A stretch of 64,000 nucleotides of DNA, from assembly GCF_038452265.1 (NCBI RefSeq), contig NZ_CP151842.1, forward strand, positions 2,666,001 to 2,730,000, in the 5' to 3' direction. The notes under the pieces were generated by a model. It did no database searches and was not told the origin of the DNA. It saw only the letters and a list, made by a program, of their open reading frames with translations. Origin of the DNA: Vibrio diazotrophicus (GTDB lineage: Bacteria > Pseudomonadota > Gammaproteobacteria > Enterobacterales > Vibrionaceae). The translations under genes and the position numbers were made by a program. Positions 9,049-18,465 of this stretch are shown here, one piece after another. How positions within the stretch are numbered: the first letter of the stretch is position 1; each line of letters opens with the position of its first letter.

Positions 9049-11109
9049 ATGCCGTCGCAAATGCCTTCGCAACATTTACAGCACTGGTTCGCAAAAATAA
9101 CGTCTAACAGTCCGTTCTTTTTTGCCATATTAGATGACCAACATAATTATGTCATGGTCAACGAAAGGTATTGTGATGTCTCGGGTTTAACCGCGACTGA
9201 ACTGGTTGGAATGAATGACTCGCAAATTCTTGGTGAGCGATTTTACAACCACCTCAAAGGCTATTACCAAAGAGCATTCGATGGCGAAACTCTAGAAGCT
9301 GAAATGACACTCCATGACATCGACATGGAAATGAGTCTTCACTTCTCACTCTCTCCCATTTTCAGTGACAAAAAAGACGTGGAATACATTGTTTTCCATG
9401 CCATTGATACCTCTGAGAAACAAATCCTCATCCGCTCTCTGGAAGATTCTGAAAACAAATTTTCGACCCTGACCACTTTATTGCCGGATGGCTTACTGTT
9501 AGTCGAAGATGATTTCATTATTTCAGCCAACCCTTCAGCAGCTCGCTTACTGGGATTTGAAGATACCTCAGATTTGCTGGATGAAGAGCTGTCACGCTTG
9601 TTTATTGATGAAAAAACCAAAGGCGTATTTAACGCTAAGTTGGGTGAACTTTTAACAGACAACCCACTGGTATGTTTAACTGGCCCTCGTTGTGGTTTTG
9701 AGCGCAGAGTACAGCTGCATGCTGGTACAACTCAAATACTGGGCAGCAACTCCCAGTTAATTCTGATTCAGGATGCTTCTCAAGCGACGAAACAGCTTTC
9801 CGCTACCAGTCATACAGATATCCATGTAGACGCATTAACGGGGTTGTACAACCGATTAGGTTTTACTAAACGCCTAGAGCATTTAATTCAAAACGACACG
9901 CCATTGGTGATGTTGTATTTGGATATCGATAACTTTAAGAATATCAACGACTCTCTGGGTCACCACATCGGTGATAAAGTCATTCAGGAAGTATCGTCAC
10001 GTCTGAAACGTTTGCTGCCACAACAAGCAATTTTAGGCCATTTAGGCGGTGACGAATTTGGTCTGATTTTGCCAGAGCCAGAGCACAACCGCTCTGCGGA
10101 AATGTTGGCTGAACGCATAATCTCTTTGATCAACCAACCGTTTGATTTGCACCACTTCAGTAAGCGCCTAGCCTGTTCGATTGGTAGTGTGCAATATCCG
10201 GGCGACGGTAACGACGCTCGTATTTTGCTGCAAAATGCCGATACCGCGATGTATGAAGCGAAAGATCGTGGCCGTAACCGCCTTATCAAGTTCCACGATC
10301 AGATGAACAAAGAAGCGCGCATGCGCTTATGGCTTGAGATCGAACTGCAAAAAGCCCTTCAGCAAAATGGCTTAGAAGTGTGGTATCAACCAAAAGTGAA
10401 TGCTCGTGATTTCAGCGTCAACGGCGCAGAAGCTCTGGTTCGCTGGAAACACCCTGTTGAGGGCTACATCAGCCCTGCGGCATTCATTCCTGTCGCGGAA
10501 AAAGCAGGTTTGATTGAACATCTTGGCCGCGTGGTCATGCGTGATGTCTTCGCCACGGTGAAACGTTGGAAACAACAAGGCATTCTTCCGGGACGAGTGG
10601 CGATCAACATCTCTCCAGAGCAATTTGGTAACCCACAATTAATCGACTATCTCGAGAAGCTACTGCGGACTACATCGCTTGATCCAAGCTGTATTACTTT
10701 CGAACTGACTGAAAGTGCGGTAATGAGTGATAGTGAACACACGCTGCAAATGCTTAACGCAATCAAGAAGTTGGGCTTTAACCTCTCTATCGACGATTTC
10801 GGTACGGGCTACTCATCACTGGCGTATCTTGCAAGATTCCCTATTGATGAACTTAAGATTGACCGTGCTTTCATTACTGATATCGATACGCTACCTAAGC
10901 AGATAACCGTAATCGAAAACATCATTAACCTTGGTCGCTCACTGAACTTATCTGTGGTTGCAGAAGGTGTTGAAACACAACAACAAGCAACCCTGCTCTC
11001 CAACCTGAATTGTCATTCAATTCAAGGGTTCCATTTCCATCGCCCACAGCCTAAACATGAAGTTGAAGAACTGTTCGCTAAGCACCGTCGCCACCGTAAA
11101 TCACTCTAA
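9049..11109 (+). CDS. PAS-GGDEF-EAL c-di-GMP protein (RocS-like)
   Basis: Predicted soluble cyclic di-GMP enzyme of 686 residues with no membrane segment. Two PAS-like domains (about residues 15-125 and 135-245) precede a GGDEF domain with intact GGDEF (333-337) and an EAL domain with EALVRW (461-466) and the IDDFGTGYSSL motif. Both catalytic motifs look intact. Domain order and location next to ubiT and ubiU recall V. cholerae RocS (VC0653), but this is from memory and unchecked. The first eight residues are a tandem duplication (MPSQMPSQ), so ATG 9049 or ATG 9061 could be the start. It sits between ubiT and ubiU, where E. coli has no gene. Confidence 0.87.
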   Translation: MPSQMPSQHLQHWFAKITSNSPFFFAILDDQHNYVMVNERYCDVSGLTATELVGMNDSQILGERFYNHLKGYYQRAFDGETLEAEMTLHDIDMEMSLHFSLSPIFSDKKDVEYIVFHAIDTSEKQILIRSLEDSENKFSTLTTLLPDGLLLVEDDFIISANPSAARLLGFEDTSDLLDEELSRLFIDEKTKGVFNAKLGELLTDNPLVCLTGPRCGFERRVQLHAGTTQILGSNSQLILIQDASQATKQLSATSHTDIHVDALTGLYNRLGFTKRLEHLIQNDTPLVMLYLDIDNFKNINDSLGHHIGDKVIQEVSSRLKRLLPQQAILGHLGGDEFGLILPEPEHNRSAEMLAERIISLINQPFDLHHFSKRLACSIGSVQYPGDGNDARILLQNADTAMYEAKDRGRNRLIKFHDQMNKEARMRLWLEIELQKALQQNGLEVWYQPKVNARDFSVNGAEALVRWKHPVEGYISPAAFIPVAEKAGLIEHLGRVVMRDVFATVKRWKQQGILPGRVAINISPEQFGNPQLIDYLEKLLRTTSLDPSCITFELTESAVMSDSEHTLQMLNAIKKLGFNLSIDDFGTGYSSLAYLARFPIDELKIDRAFITDIDTLPKQITVIENIINLGRSLNLSVVAEGVETQQQATLLSNLNCHSIQGFHFHRPQPKHEVEELFAKHRRHRKSL

Positions 11110-11216
11110 GTGAGTAAATTTTTCCTTATTCACTGAAACCTGCCTTACATCAAATTGATATCCAGTGTTTATTCTTAAAATATGGTCACTTTTTCATAAA
11201 AATAAGTAACCGAGCA

Positions 11217-12230
11217 ATGGAACTTCTCTGTCCAGCTGGTAATTTACCCGCTCTAAAAACAGCCATTGATTGTGGTGCAGATGCCGTTTATATCGGCTTC
11301 AAAGACGACACCAATGCCCGCCACTTTGCAGGGTTAAATTTCACAGGCAACAAACTGAACAAAGCCGTTCAATATACTCATGATCATGGAAAGAAAATCC
11401 ATGTCGCCTTAAACACTTTCGCCCATCCAGATGGTTTTGAACGATGGACTAACGCTGTCGATCAGGCTGCGGATCTTGGTATTGATGCCTTGATCGTGGC
11501 TGACGTTGCGATTCTTGATTACGCTGCGAACAAATACCCAGATTTGGAACTACACCTTTCGGTTCAAGCGTCAGCAACCAACGTCAAAGCCGTTGAGTTT
11601 TACCACAACAATTTCAACGTTAAACGAGTGGTATTGCCTCGCGTACTCTCTATCCATCAAGTAAAACAGCTTTCTCGTAACATTCCTGAAGGCGTAGACC
11701 TTGAAGTCTTCGCGTTTGGTAGCTTATGCATTATGTCGGAAGGTCGCTGTTATCTTTCCTCTTACATGACGGGTGAATCGCCAAATACGGTAGGCGCGTG
11801 TTCTCCGGCGAAATATGTGCGCTGGCAAGAAACTGAGTCAGGCTTAGAGTCACGACTGAATGAAATTCTTATCGACAAGTACGCAACGGGCGAAAATGCG
11901 GGTTACCCAACCTTATGTAAGGGTCGCTTTATGGCGAACATTGATGGTGAAGAAAAACGTTACCACGCGTTAGAAGAACCAACCAGTCTGAATACGCTTT
12001 CGCTGTTACCTGAGCTTTTTGCAGCGAATGTTGCCTCGGTAAAAATTGAAGGCCGTCAGCGTAGCCCTGCTTATGTAGAACAAGTGACGCGCACTTGGCG
12101 CGCAGCGATTGATCGCTACCTTGCTAATCCTCAAAGCTATCACGTAGAAAGTGCTTGGGATGCCACACTTGCAAACGTATCTGAAGGCACGCAAACCACG
12201 CTCGGTGCATATCACCGAAAATGGCAGTAA
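11217..12230 (+). CDS. ubiU: Oxygen-independent ubiquinone hydroxylase subunit UbiU
   Basis: U32-family [4Fe-4S] protein (YhbU) that with UbiV carries out the ring hydroxylations of ubiquinone synthesis when oxygen is absent. It has 337 residues and a TIM-barrel-like U32 region. The four cysteines expected to hold the cluster are at 171, 178, 195 and 234, inside FGSLCIMSEGRCYLSSYMTG, GACSPAK and TLCKGRF. Their spacing is the same as in E. coli UbiU, shifted by two residues. UbiV follows after 19 bases, so the two form an operon. No full FNR box was found upstream, although the E. coli genes are oxygen regulated. Confidence 0.94.
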   Translation: MELLCPAGNLPALKTAIDCGADAVYIGFKDDTNARHFAGLNFTGNKLNKAVQYTHDHGKKIHVALNTFAHPDGFERWTNAVDQAADLGIDALIVADVAILDYAANKYPDLELHLSVQASATNVKAVEFYHNNFNVKRVVLPRVLSIHQVKQLSRNIPEGVDLEVFAFGSLCIMSEGRCYLSSYMTGESPNTVGACSPAKYVRWQETESGLESRLNEILIDKYATGENAGYPTLCKGRFMANIDGEEKRYHALEEPTSLNTLSLLPELFAANVASVKIEGRQRSPAYVEQVTRTWRAAIDRYLANPQSYHVESAWDATLANVSEGTQTTLGAYHRKWQ

Positions 12231-12249
12231 TCAGTAGTAAGGGGAAATT

Positions 12250-13128
12250 ATGAAATACGCACTAGGCCCGCTACTTTATTTCTGGCCAAAACAAGATGTC
12301 GAAAACTTTTACCAACAAGCTAAAGAGAGCAGCGCTGATATTATTTATCTGGGCGAAACGGTTTGCTCCAAACGTCGTGAGATGAAACCACAACACTGGT
12401 TTGATATTGCTAAAGAGCTCTCTTCTGCTGGTAAACAAGTGGTTCTTTCGACTATGGCACTATTTGAAGCGCCAAGCGAAATCAACGTACTAAAGAAGTA
12501 TATAGATAATGGTGACTTCGCGATTGAAGCCAATGACGTTTCTGCAATTCAGATGGCTCATGAGAAAGGAATACCTTTCATTGTGGGACCTGCCGTGAAT
12601 ACCTATAACGCATACGCATTACAGCTCTTTCTAAAGCAAGGTATGACTCGCTGGTGTATGCCTGTTGAACTATCACGCGATTGGCTTAACAACGTTTTGC
12701 TTCAGTGTGAAAAAATCGGTATTCGCAATCAATTTGAAGTGGAAGTCTTTAGTCACGGCTATCTCCCTCTCGCCTATTCAGCTCGCTGTTTTACTGCTCG
12801 CGCAGAGAACAGAGCTAAAGATGAATGCGAAACCTGCTGTATTAAGTATCCAACCGGTATTCAAGTCAGCAGTCAGGAAGGTCAATCCGTTTTCAACTTA
12901 AACGGTATCCAAACTCAGTCTGGCTATTGTTATAACCTGATGAACGACTTACCGAGCATGGAAGGATTAGTGGATGTGGTTCGTTTAAGTCCTCTGGGTG
13001 TCGAAACCTTTCAGCACTTAAACAACTTCAAACAAAACGAACATGGTGGTCATCCAACCAAGTTAGAGAGTCAGCAATGTAATGGTTACTGGCATCAACT
13101 GGCAGGTCTGGAAGTAAAAAACATCTAG
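12250..13128 (+). CDS. ubiV: Oxygen-independent ubiquinone hydroxylase subunit UbiV
   Basis: Partner of UbiU (YhbV), also a U32-family iron-sulfur protein, 292 residues. The predicted cluster ligands are Cys39, Cys180, Cys193 and Cys197, at the same numbers as in E. coli UbiV. They lie in LGETVCSKRREMK and in the SARCFTAR...DECETCC stretch. Ribosome-binding site AAGGGGAAATT precedes the ATG. The gene is downstream of ubiU in the same operon and is followed by a terminator shared with convergent serB. Confidence 0.94.
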   Translation: MKYALGPLLYFWPKQDVENFYQQAKESSADIIYLGETVCSKRREMKPQHWFDIAKELSSAGKQVVLSTMALFEAPSEINVLKKYIDNGDFAIEANDVSAIQMAHEKGIPFIVGPAVNTYNAYALQLFLKQGMTRWCMPVELSRDWLNNVLLQCEKIGIRNQFEVEVFSHGYLPLAYSARCFTARAENRAKDECETCCIKYPTGIQVSSQEGQSVFNLNGIQTQSGYCYNLMNDLPSMEGLVDVVRLSPLGVETFQHLNNFKQNEHGGHPTKLESQQCNGYWHQLAGLEVKNI

Positions 13129-13142
13129 TTGAGTGACATTAA

Positions 13143-13168
13143 AAAAGCGAGGTTCCAACCTCGCTTTT
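13143..13168. terminator. Bidirectional terminator between ubiV and serB
   Basis: A 12-bp perfect stem (AAAAGCGAGGTT with AACCTCGCTTTT) and a 2-base loop, with A tract and T tract on either side. It is placed to end both ubiV and the convergent serB. Confidence 0.85.
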
Positions 13169-13197
13169 CTGTATTTCAAATTAGACTCAGACAAACC

Positions 13198-14181
13198 TTA
13201 CGGCTTACTTTGCCAACTAATTTTCTGATGCTTAACCAAACCAGCAGAAAGAATACACAGCACACCACCAAGGCCAGCGTAACGCACCGCAGTTTGCGCT
13301 TTAGCTTCAACTTTAGGTTTGGCATGGAAAGCAACGCCAAGACCAGCTGCTTCCATCATTACAAGGTCATTCGCGCCGTCACCAACAGCAACAGTATTGT
13401 GCATTTCAATATCAAACTGAGTCGCGAGTTCCTCTACGATATCCGCTTTGGTTTGAGCCGTCACAACATCGCCAAGCACCTTACCAGTCAGCTTACCATC
13501 GATAATTTCTAAGGTATTTGATTGAGCATGATCTAATTTGAGCATCGCTTTCAAATGATCAGAGAAGTAGGTAAAACCGCCAGAGGCAATCGCTGTTTTC
13601 CAGCCAAATGCTTGTAGCGTTTCAACCAGCTCTTGCAGCTCTTCCATCAAAGGCAGTGTTGAACGAACAGGCTCTAAAATCGATTCATCGGCACCACTCA
13701 GTTTTCCTACACGCTGACGCAGGCTTTGTTCGAAATCGAGTTCGCCTTGCATCGCACGCTCTGTTACTTCGGCAACTTCATCACCAACACCCGCAAGCTT
13801 GGCGATTTCATCAATACACTCAATCTTGATTGCTGTGGAGTCCATATCCATGACAATCAAACCCGGTTTTGATAAATCAGGTACTTCATTGATGCGAGCG
13901 TAATCTAGGCCTAAACCCTGTAAGATTTTCTCATGCTCGCCCGTCAGCTCACCGGACATCAAAGCAACTTCATAAGGACCGACTTTCCACGCATCTATAA
14001 TGGCGTTGAAATAACCAGTAAAGAAATCAATGTCGTCAAACTGCTGCGCTGTTAAAAAGTGGCCAAAAACAATCCAGTTGGCTTTGCTTTTGTCTAGTTG
14101 ACGAGATAAACGAGTTTCAGGCAGACGATTGATAAGAGACGTATGTTTTTTGATAGCTAGCATAATAGTTAAGGCATCCAT
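13198..14181 (-). CDS. serB: Phosphoserine phosphatase
   Basis: Haloacid-dehalogenase-family enzyme for the last step of serine synthesis, converting phosphoserine to serine. It has 327 residues (E. coli 322). Motif I is MDMDST with nucleophile Asp112 and acid/base Asp114; the cap contains IECIDEIAKLAGVGDEVAEVT; motif II is ASGGFTYFS; motifs III-IV include the GDGANDL loop. An ATG at 14163 is an alternative start to 14181. It is divergent from ytjB, the same arrangement as serB and ytjB (smp) in E. coli. Confidence 0.95.
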   Translation of the reverse strand: MDALTIMLAIKKHTSLINRLPETRLSRQLDKSKANWIVFGHFLTAQQFDDIDFFTGYFNAIIDAWKVGPYEVALMSGELTGEHEKILQGLGLDYARINEVPDLSKPGLIVMDMDSTAIKIECIDEIAKLAGVGDEVAEVTERAMQGELDFEQSLRQRVGKLSGADESILEPVRSTLPLMEELQELVETLQAFGWKTAIASGGFTYFSDHLKAMLKLDHAQSNTLEIIDGKLTGKVLGDVVTAQTKADIVEELATQFDIEMHNTVAVGDGANDLVMMEAAGLGVAFHAKPKVEAKAQTAVRYAGLGGVLCILSAGLVKHQKISWQSKP

Positions 14182-14272
14182 GTCTTCGTATAAGCAGACG
14201 TTACCCTATTGCAATTTAAAAACGCAAGTCTCAATATGTGCAAAGTCTGATTTTCTTTGGATTAACTCGATT

Positions 14273-14878
14273 ATGGACGGTTCTTTGTTCTCGTTTCGTA
14301 TGGTTATTCGCCTACTAACCTTACTGCTGTTGATTGGCATGTTCGTTATCACAATTAAAAATAGTGTTGTGATCAGTAAAGGTAACGAACGTATTCAAGC
14401 AAACCAGCTAGAAACACTCACGAAGGTATTGATTACTCAAGCCTCGCTAACCGCAGGCAGAAGTATCGCAGAGCAGGATCAAGAGCGTCTGCTTAATCTC
14501 ACCAATCAACTTGCCCAAGACCGCTTAGTATTTGATGCAACGATTTATGATTCTGAAGGTGTAAAACTCGCCTCCAGTGATTCAGCGTTAAGCGTAAGAG
14601 AAGTGCTTGGGTTGGATACACCTTTGCAAACGGCAAGTATTGGTCGCCAGCAACTTGTAGAGCCAGTAATGCATGATGGCAACCTGATCGGTTTTGTTCG
14701 CATTACGTTTGAGACCGGTAAGGTGACAGCAATTTCCGATCATCACTATCGTAAAAGTGATCGTTACATGTACCTAATGGTTATCATGAGCTTTATCAGT
14801 GGCGTGTTGTTCACTCTGCTACTGAAACGTAAGCCGAAGTCGAAAGGTGAAAACCTGCTGCTACAGAACGCGGAATAG
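14273..14878 (+). CDS. ytjB: AhpA/YtjB family membrane protein
   Basis: Inner-membrane protein of the YtjB/Smp (AhpA) family; function not established. From ATG 14273 it has 201 residues and starts MDGSLFSFRMVIRLLTLLLL. There is a membrane segment near residues 10-30, a roughly 135-residue periplasmic region, and a second segment (YLMVIMSFISGVLFTLLL) before a basic tail. The open frame runs 48 codons further upstream to 14129, but that part overlaps serB and lacks family character. The divergent serB pairing supports the identification. A strong terminator follows. Confidence 0.82.
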   Translation: MDGSLFSFRMVIRLLTLLLLIGMFVITIKNSVVISKGNERIQANQLETLTKVLITQASLTAGRSIAEQDQERLLNLTNQLAQDRLVFDATIYDSEGVKLASSDSALSVREVLGLDTPLQTASIGRQQLVEPVMHDGNLIGFVRITFETGKVTAISDHHYRKSDRYMYLMVIMSFISGVLFTLLLKRKPKSKGENLLLQNAE

Positions 14879-14920
14879 AGTTTTAGTTGAGGACGTTAGC
14901 TAAAACGCATCATATAAACA

Positions 14921-14948
14921 AAAACCTCAGCCAAAGCTGAGGTTTTTT
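14921..14948. terminator. Terminator between ytjB and deoD
   Basis: An 11-bp perfect stem (AAAACCTCAGC with GCTGAGGTTTT), a 4-base loop, then a T tract. It ends ytjB and may also end the convergent deo transcript. Confidence 0.88.
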
Positions 14949-14986
14949 CTTTTATTCAGAATAAATAAGCGAATAGATAAGAAAGA

Positions 14987-15712
14987 TTAGTAACCTTCTT
15001 GATCACCAATCAATACTGAATCTAATGCGATAAGCATCATGTCGTTAAACGTGGTTTGACGCTCTTCAGACGTGGTCGCTTCGCCTGTTTTGATGTGGTC
15101 AGATACAGTACAGATAGTCAGCGCTTTTGCACCGTATTCTGCAGCAACACCGTAGATACCCGCCGCTTCCATTTCAACACCAACGATACCGTATTTGTCC
15201 ATTACGTCGAACATAGATGGGTCTGGAGTGTAGAACAGTTCAGCAGAGAAAAGGTTACCCACTTTAACGTCGATGCCGCGAGCTTTTGCTGCTTCTTCTG
15301 CCGCTTTCACCATTTTGTAGTCTGCAATTGCAGCAAAGTCGTGGTCTTTGAAGCGAATACGGTTCACTTTAGAATCCGTACATGCGCCCATGCCGATAAC
15401 GACATCACGTACTTTGATATCTTCGTTAACAGCACCACAGCTGCCCACGCGAATCACTTTCTTCACGCCGTAATCTTTGATTAGCTCAGTTACGTAGATA
15501 GAACATGATGGGATACCCATACCGTGGCCCATCACAGAGATCTTACGGCCTTTGTAAGTACCAGTGAAACCAAACATATTACGTACGTCACACACTTGAA
15601 CAACGTCTTCTAAGAAGGTTTCAGCGATGTATTTCGCACGTAGTGGATCACCCGGCATCAGTACGACGTCAGCGAATGCACCCATTTCAGCATTAATATG
15701 AGGAGTAGCCAT
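14987..15712 (-). CDS. deoD: Purine-nucleoside phosphorylase
   Basis: Hexameric phosphorylase that splits purine (deoxy)ribonucleosides into base and (deoxy)ribose-1-phosphate. It has 241 residues against about 239 in the family. It starts MATPHINAEMGAFADVVLMP; the phosphate-binding region includes GDPLRAKYIAETFL, and near the C-terminus are VEMEAAGIYGVAAEYG (ribose binding) and TVSDHIKTGE, carrying the catalytic aspartate. It is the last gene of the minus-strand deo cluster, 108 bases after deoB. Confidence 0.95.
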   Translation of the reverse strand: MATPHINAEMGAFADVVLMPGDPLRAKYIAETFLEDVVQVCDVRNMFGFTGTYKGRKISVMGHGMGIPSCSIYVTELIKDYGVKKVIRVGSCGAVNEDIKVRDVVIGMGACTDSKVNRIRFKDHDFAAIADYKMVKAAEEAAKARGIDVKVGNLFSAELFYTPDPSMFDVMDKYGIVGVEMEAAGIYGVAAEYGAKALTICTVSDHIKTGEATTSEERQTTFNDMMLIALDSVLIGDQEGY

Positions 15713-15820
15713 TATCTTGTTCCTTATGATGTTAGATGCTCAAATTGCACCTTTACCAAACTGATAATTGGGGCTCAATGCTATCCTATTCACTAAGACA
15801 GAGACTAAGCCCCTAAGAAA

Positions 15821-17041
15821 TTACAAAAAGTTCTTACCGTAATCCATTGGTGAAATACCAAAGTAGCTTGCTAGGCTTTGACCGATATCGGCGAATGTTT
15901 CGCGACGGCCTAATGAACCCGGAGCCACTTTCTTACCGTAAACAATCACTGGGATGTGTTCACGAGTATGGTCAGTACCCTGCCATGTTGGGTCACAACC
16001 ATGGTCAGCCGTCAGAATCAGTACATCATCTTCTTGCATCAATTCTAGAACTTCAGGTAGACGCTTATCGAAATATTCTAGTGCTGCTGCATAGCCTGCT
16101 ACATCACGACGGTGACCATAAGCTGAGTCAAAATCAACAAAGTTAGTGAAGACGATAGTGTCATCACCCGCTTGTTGAATCTGCTCTAGTGTTGCTTCAA
16201 ACAGCGCAGGAATACCCGTTGCTTTCACTTTCTTAGTGATACCGCAGTTTGCGTAGATGTCTGCGATCTTACCGATAGACACTACATTGCCCTGCTTCTC
16301 TTCAACCAGCTTTTGCAGCACTGTTGCTGAAGGTGGCTCAACAGAAAGGTCGCGGCGGTTACCCGTACGCTCAAATTGACCTTTACCAGCACCAACGAAT
16401 GGGCGCGCAATAACACGACCAATGTTGTAATCCGCCAGTTCTTCACGGGCAATTTGGCAAAGCTCAAGTAAGCGATCTAAACCAAAAGTCTCTTCGTGAC
16501 ACGCGATTTGGAATACTGAGTCAGCAGAAGTATAGAAGATAGGCTTGCCAGTCTTCATATGTTCTTCACCTAGATCATCCAGAACCTGCGTACCAGAAGC
16601 GTGACAGTTACCTAAGAAATCATCCAGACCTGCGCGAGCAAGAATGCGATCAGTCAGCTCTTTAGGGAAACTGTTTTGTTTGTCAGTGAAATAGCCCCAT
16701 TCAAATAGAACAGGAACACCAGCAATTTCCCAGTGACCAGACGGAGTATCTTTACCAGAAGACAGCTCAGCCGCATGACCATAAGCACCGATGATGTCTG
16801 CTTTATCATCCAATCCCGGAGCAAAACGACCAGTAGACTCTTTGTGCGCCATTGCAAGACCAAGCTTAGACAGGTTTGGCAATGTTAGTGGACCTTTACG
16901 ATCAGCGTTATCTGCTAAACCTTGTGCACATTGATCAGCAATATGACCGAGTGTATCTGCGCCAACGTCACCAAAATCTTTAGCATCCGCGGTTTCGCCG
17001 ATACCGAATGAATCTAAAACTAAAATAAATGCTCTTTTCAT
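15821..17041 (-). CDS. deoB: Phosphopentomutase
   Basis: Converts (deoxy)ribose-1-phosphate to the 5-phosphate, linking the phosphorylases DeoA and DeoD to DeoC. It has 406 residues, typical of the alkaline-phosphatase superfamily mutase. The N-terminal VLDSFGIGETADAKDFGD carries the first metal-binding aspartate; ADHGCDPTWQGTDHTREHIP near the C-terminus carries further metal ligands and the active-site region. It is preceded by deoA after 32 bases in the same transcript. Confidence 0.95.
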   Translation of the reverse strand: MKRAFILVLDSFGIGETADAKDFGDVGADTLGHIADQCAQGLADNADRKGPLTLPNLSKLGLAMAHKESTGRFAPGLDDKADIIGAYGHAAELSSGKDTPSGHWEIAGVPVLFEWGYFTDKQNSFPKELTDRILARAGLDDFLGNCHASGTQVLDDLGEEHMKTGKPIFYTSADSVFQIACHEETFGLDRLLELCQIAREELADYNIGRVIARPFVGAGKGQFERTGNRRDLSVEPPSATVLQKLVEEKQGNVVSIGKIADIYANCGITKKVKATGIPALFEATLEQIQQAGDDTIVFTNFVDFDSAYGHRRDVAGYAAALEYFDKRLPEVLELMQEDDVLILTADHGCDPTWQGTDHTREHIPVIVYGKKVAPGSLGRRETFADIGQSLASYFGISPMDYGKNFL

Positions 17042-17073
17042 AACTCTTTCCTCACCAATCTTTCCTGAACGAA

Positions 17074-18402
17074 TTACACGTCTTCTGCACGGATCTGACG
17101 GTAAACATCAGGAGTTGGGACGTATTCACCACCGACTTTAATCGCATTTTGTAGTGCGTTTGCCGCTTCTTGCCACTGCTCTTCACTACGAGCGTGAATG
17201 AACGCTAACGGTTTGTTGCTATCTGCCACTTCACCAAGACGAATGAAGTTATCAAAGCCTACAGCGTAATCGATAGTATCTGTTGCTACACGACGACCAC
17301 CGCCCATACCAACCACAGCCATACCAATCGCACGAGTATCCATAGCCGATACCACACCCGACTGAGCTGCATAAACAGGTTTGATGATTTGAGCTTTATC
17401 TAAGTAGTTTTCGTAGTTTTCAACGAAGTCTGCTGGGCCACCAAGTCCTGCAACCATCTTACCAAAGCGCTCTGCTGCTTGGCCGTTGTCCAATACTGCT
17501 TGCAGTTTTTGACGAGCTTCAACACTGTCTTTGGCAAGTTTTCCTAGCACCAACATTTCAGCACAAGAAGCCATAGTCACTTCAAGTAGACGAGGGTTAC
17601 GGTATTCACCCGTTAGGAAACGAACCGCTTCACGGACTTCAACAGCGTTACCCGCAGAAGAAGCCAATACTTGGTTCATATCCGTTAAAATTGCTGTTGT
17701 TTTGGTACCAGCACCATTCGCAACCGCAACGATAGATTTTGCTAGTTCTTCTGACGCTTCATAAGTTGGCATAAATGCGCCAGAGCCTACTTTCACGTCC
17801 ATCACTAATGATTCAAGACCTGCGGCTAATTTCTTCGAAAGAATAGAAGCAGTGATCAGCGAGATATTATCTACGGTTGCTGTGATATCACGTGTTGCGT
17901 ACACGCGTTTATCTGCTGGCGCTAAATCACCAGTCTGACCGATGATCGCCACACCTGCTTGCTTAGTCACTTGACCAAACACGTCATTCGTTGGAGTGAT
18001 GTTATAGCCAGGGATAGACTCTAATTTATCAAGAGTACCGCCAGTGTGGCCTAATCCACGACCAGAGATCATAGGAACATAACCACCGCAAGCCGCAACC
18101 ATAGCGCCTAGCATCAGTGAAGTTACGTCACCCACACCACCTGTCGAGTGTTTATCAACAATCGGGCCATCAAAGTTCATATGGCTCCAATCGATAACCA
18201 TGCCTGAATCACGCATTGCACACGTCAGTGCGATACGCTCTGGCATGGTCATTTCACGGAAGAATACAGCCATTGCGAATGCTGCAATTTGTCCTTCAGA
18301 AACCGTGTTTTTAGCCACACCTTGGATGAAGAAGTTGATCTCTTCTGTGGTCAGGATTTCACCGTCACGTTTTCTGCGAATAATTTCTTGAGGTAAATAC
18401 AT
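17074..18402 (-). CDS. deoA: Thymidine phosphorylase
   Basis: Reversibly phosphorolyses thymidine and deoxyuridine to the base plus deoxyribose-1-phosphate. It has 442 residues. The N-terminal alpha domain is followed by the phosphate-binding stretch VDKHSTGGVGDVTSL and by SGRGLGHTGGTLDKLESIPG, the signature of pyrimidine-nucleoside phosphorylases. It lies second in the deo cluster, 100 bases after deoC; that gap contains a strong hairpin. Confidence 0.95.
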   Translation of the reverse strand: MYLPQEIIRRKRDGEILTTEEINFFIQGVAKNTVSEGQIAAFAMAVFFREMTMPERIALTCAMRDSGMVIDWSHMNFDGPIVDKHSTGGVGDVTSLMLGAMVAACGGYVPMISGRGLGHTGGTLDKLESIPGYNITPTNDVFGQVTKQAGVAIIGQTGDLAPADKRVYATRDITATVDNISLITASILSKKLAAGLESLVMDVKVGSGAFMPTYEASEELAKSIVAVANGAGTKTTAILTDMNQVLASSAGNAVEVREAVRFLTGEYRNPRLLEVTMASCAEMLVLGKLAKDSVEARQKLQAVLDNGQAAERFGKMVAGLGGPADFVENYENYLDKAQIIKPVYAAQSGVVSAMDTRAIGMAVVGMGGGRRVATDTIDYAVGFDNFIRLGEVADSNKPLAFIHARSEEQWQEAANALQNAIKVGGEYVPTPDVYRQIRAEDV

Positions 18403-18465
18403 TAGTGCCTCCCTAGCCCCGAACCAATTGGATGGGTAGCTATGGTTTTTTGCTATTTAGAAATG

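Noticed and set aside
11110..11216. FNR box before ubiU
   Set aside because: Only a half-site (TTGAT) is present; ATCAAATTGAT is in the wrong orientation for the consensus.
13129..13512. Plus-strand frame of 127 codons after ubiV
   Set aside because: It lies antisense to serB and begins at the ubiV stop; no ribosome-binding site, no family resemblance.
15770..15813. GGGGCT/AGCCCC repeat between deoB and deoD
   Set aside because: Only six base pairs with a 32-base loop; too weak to call a terminator or processing site.
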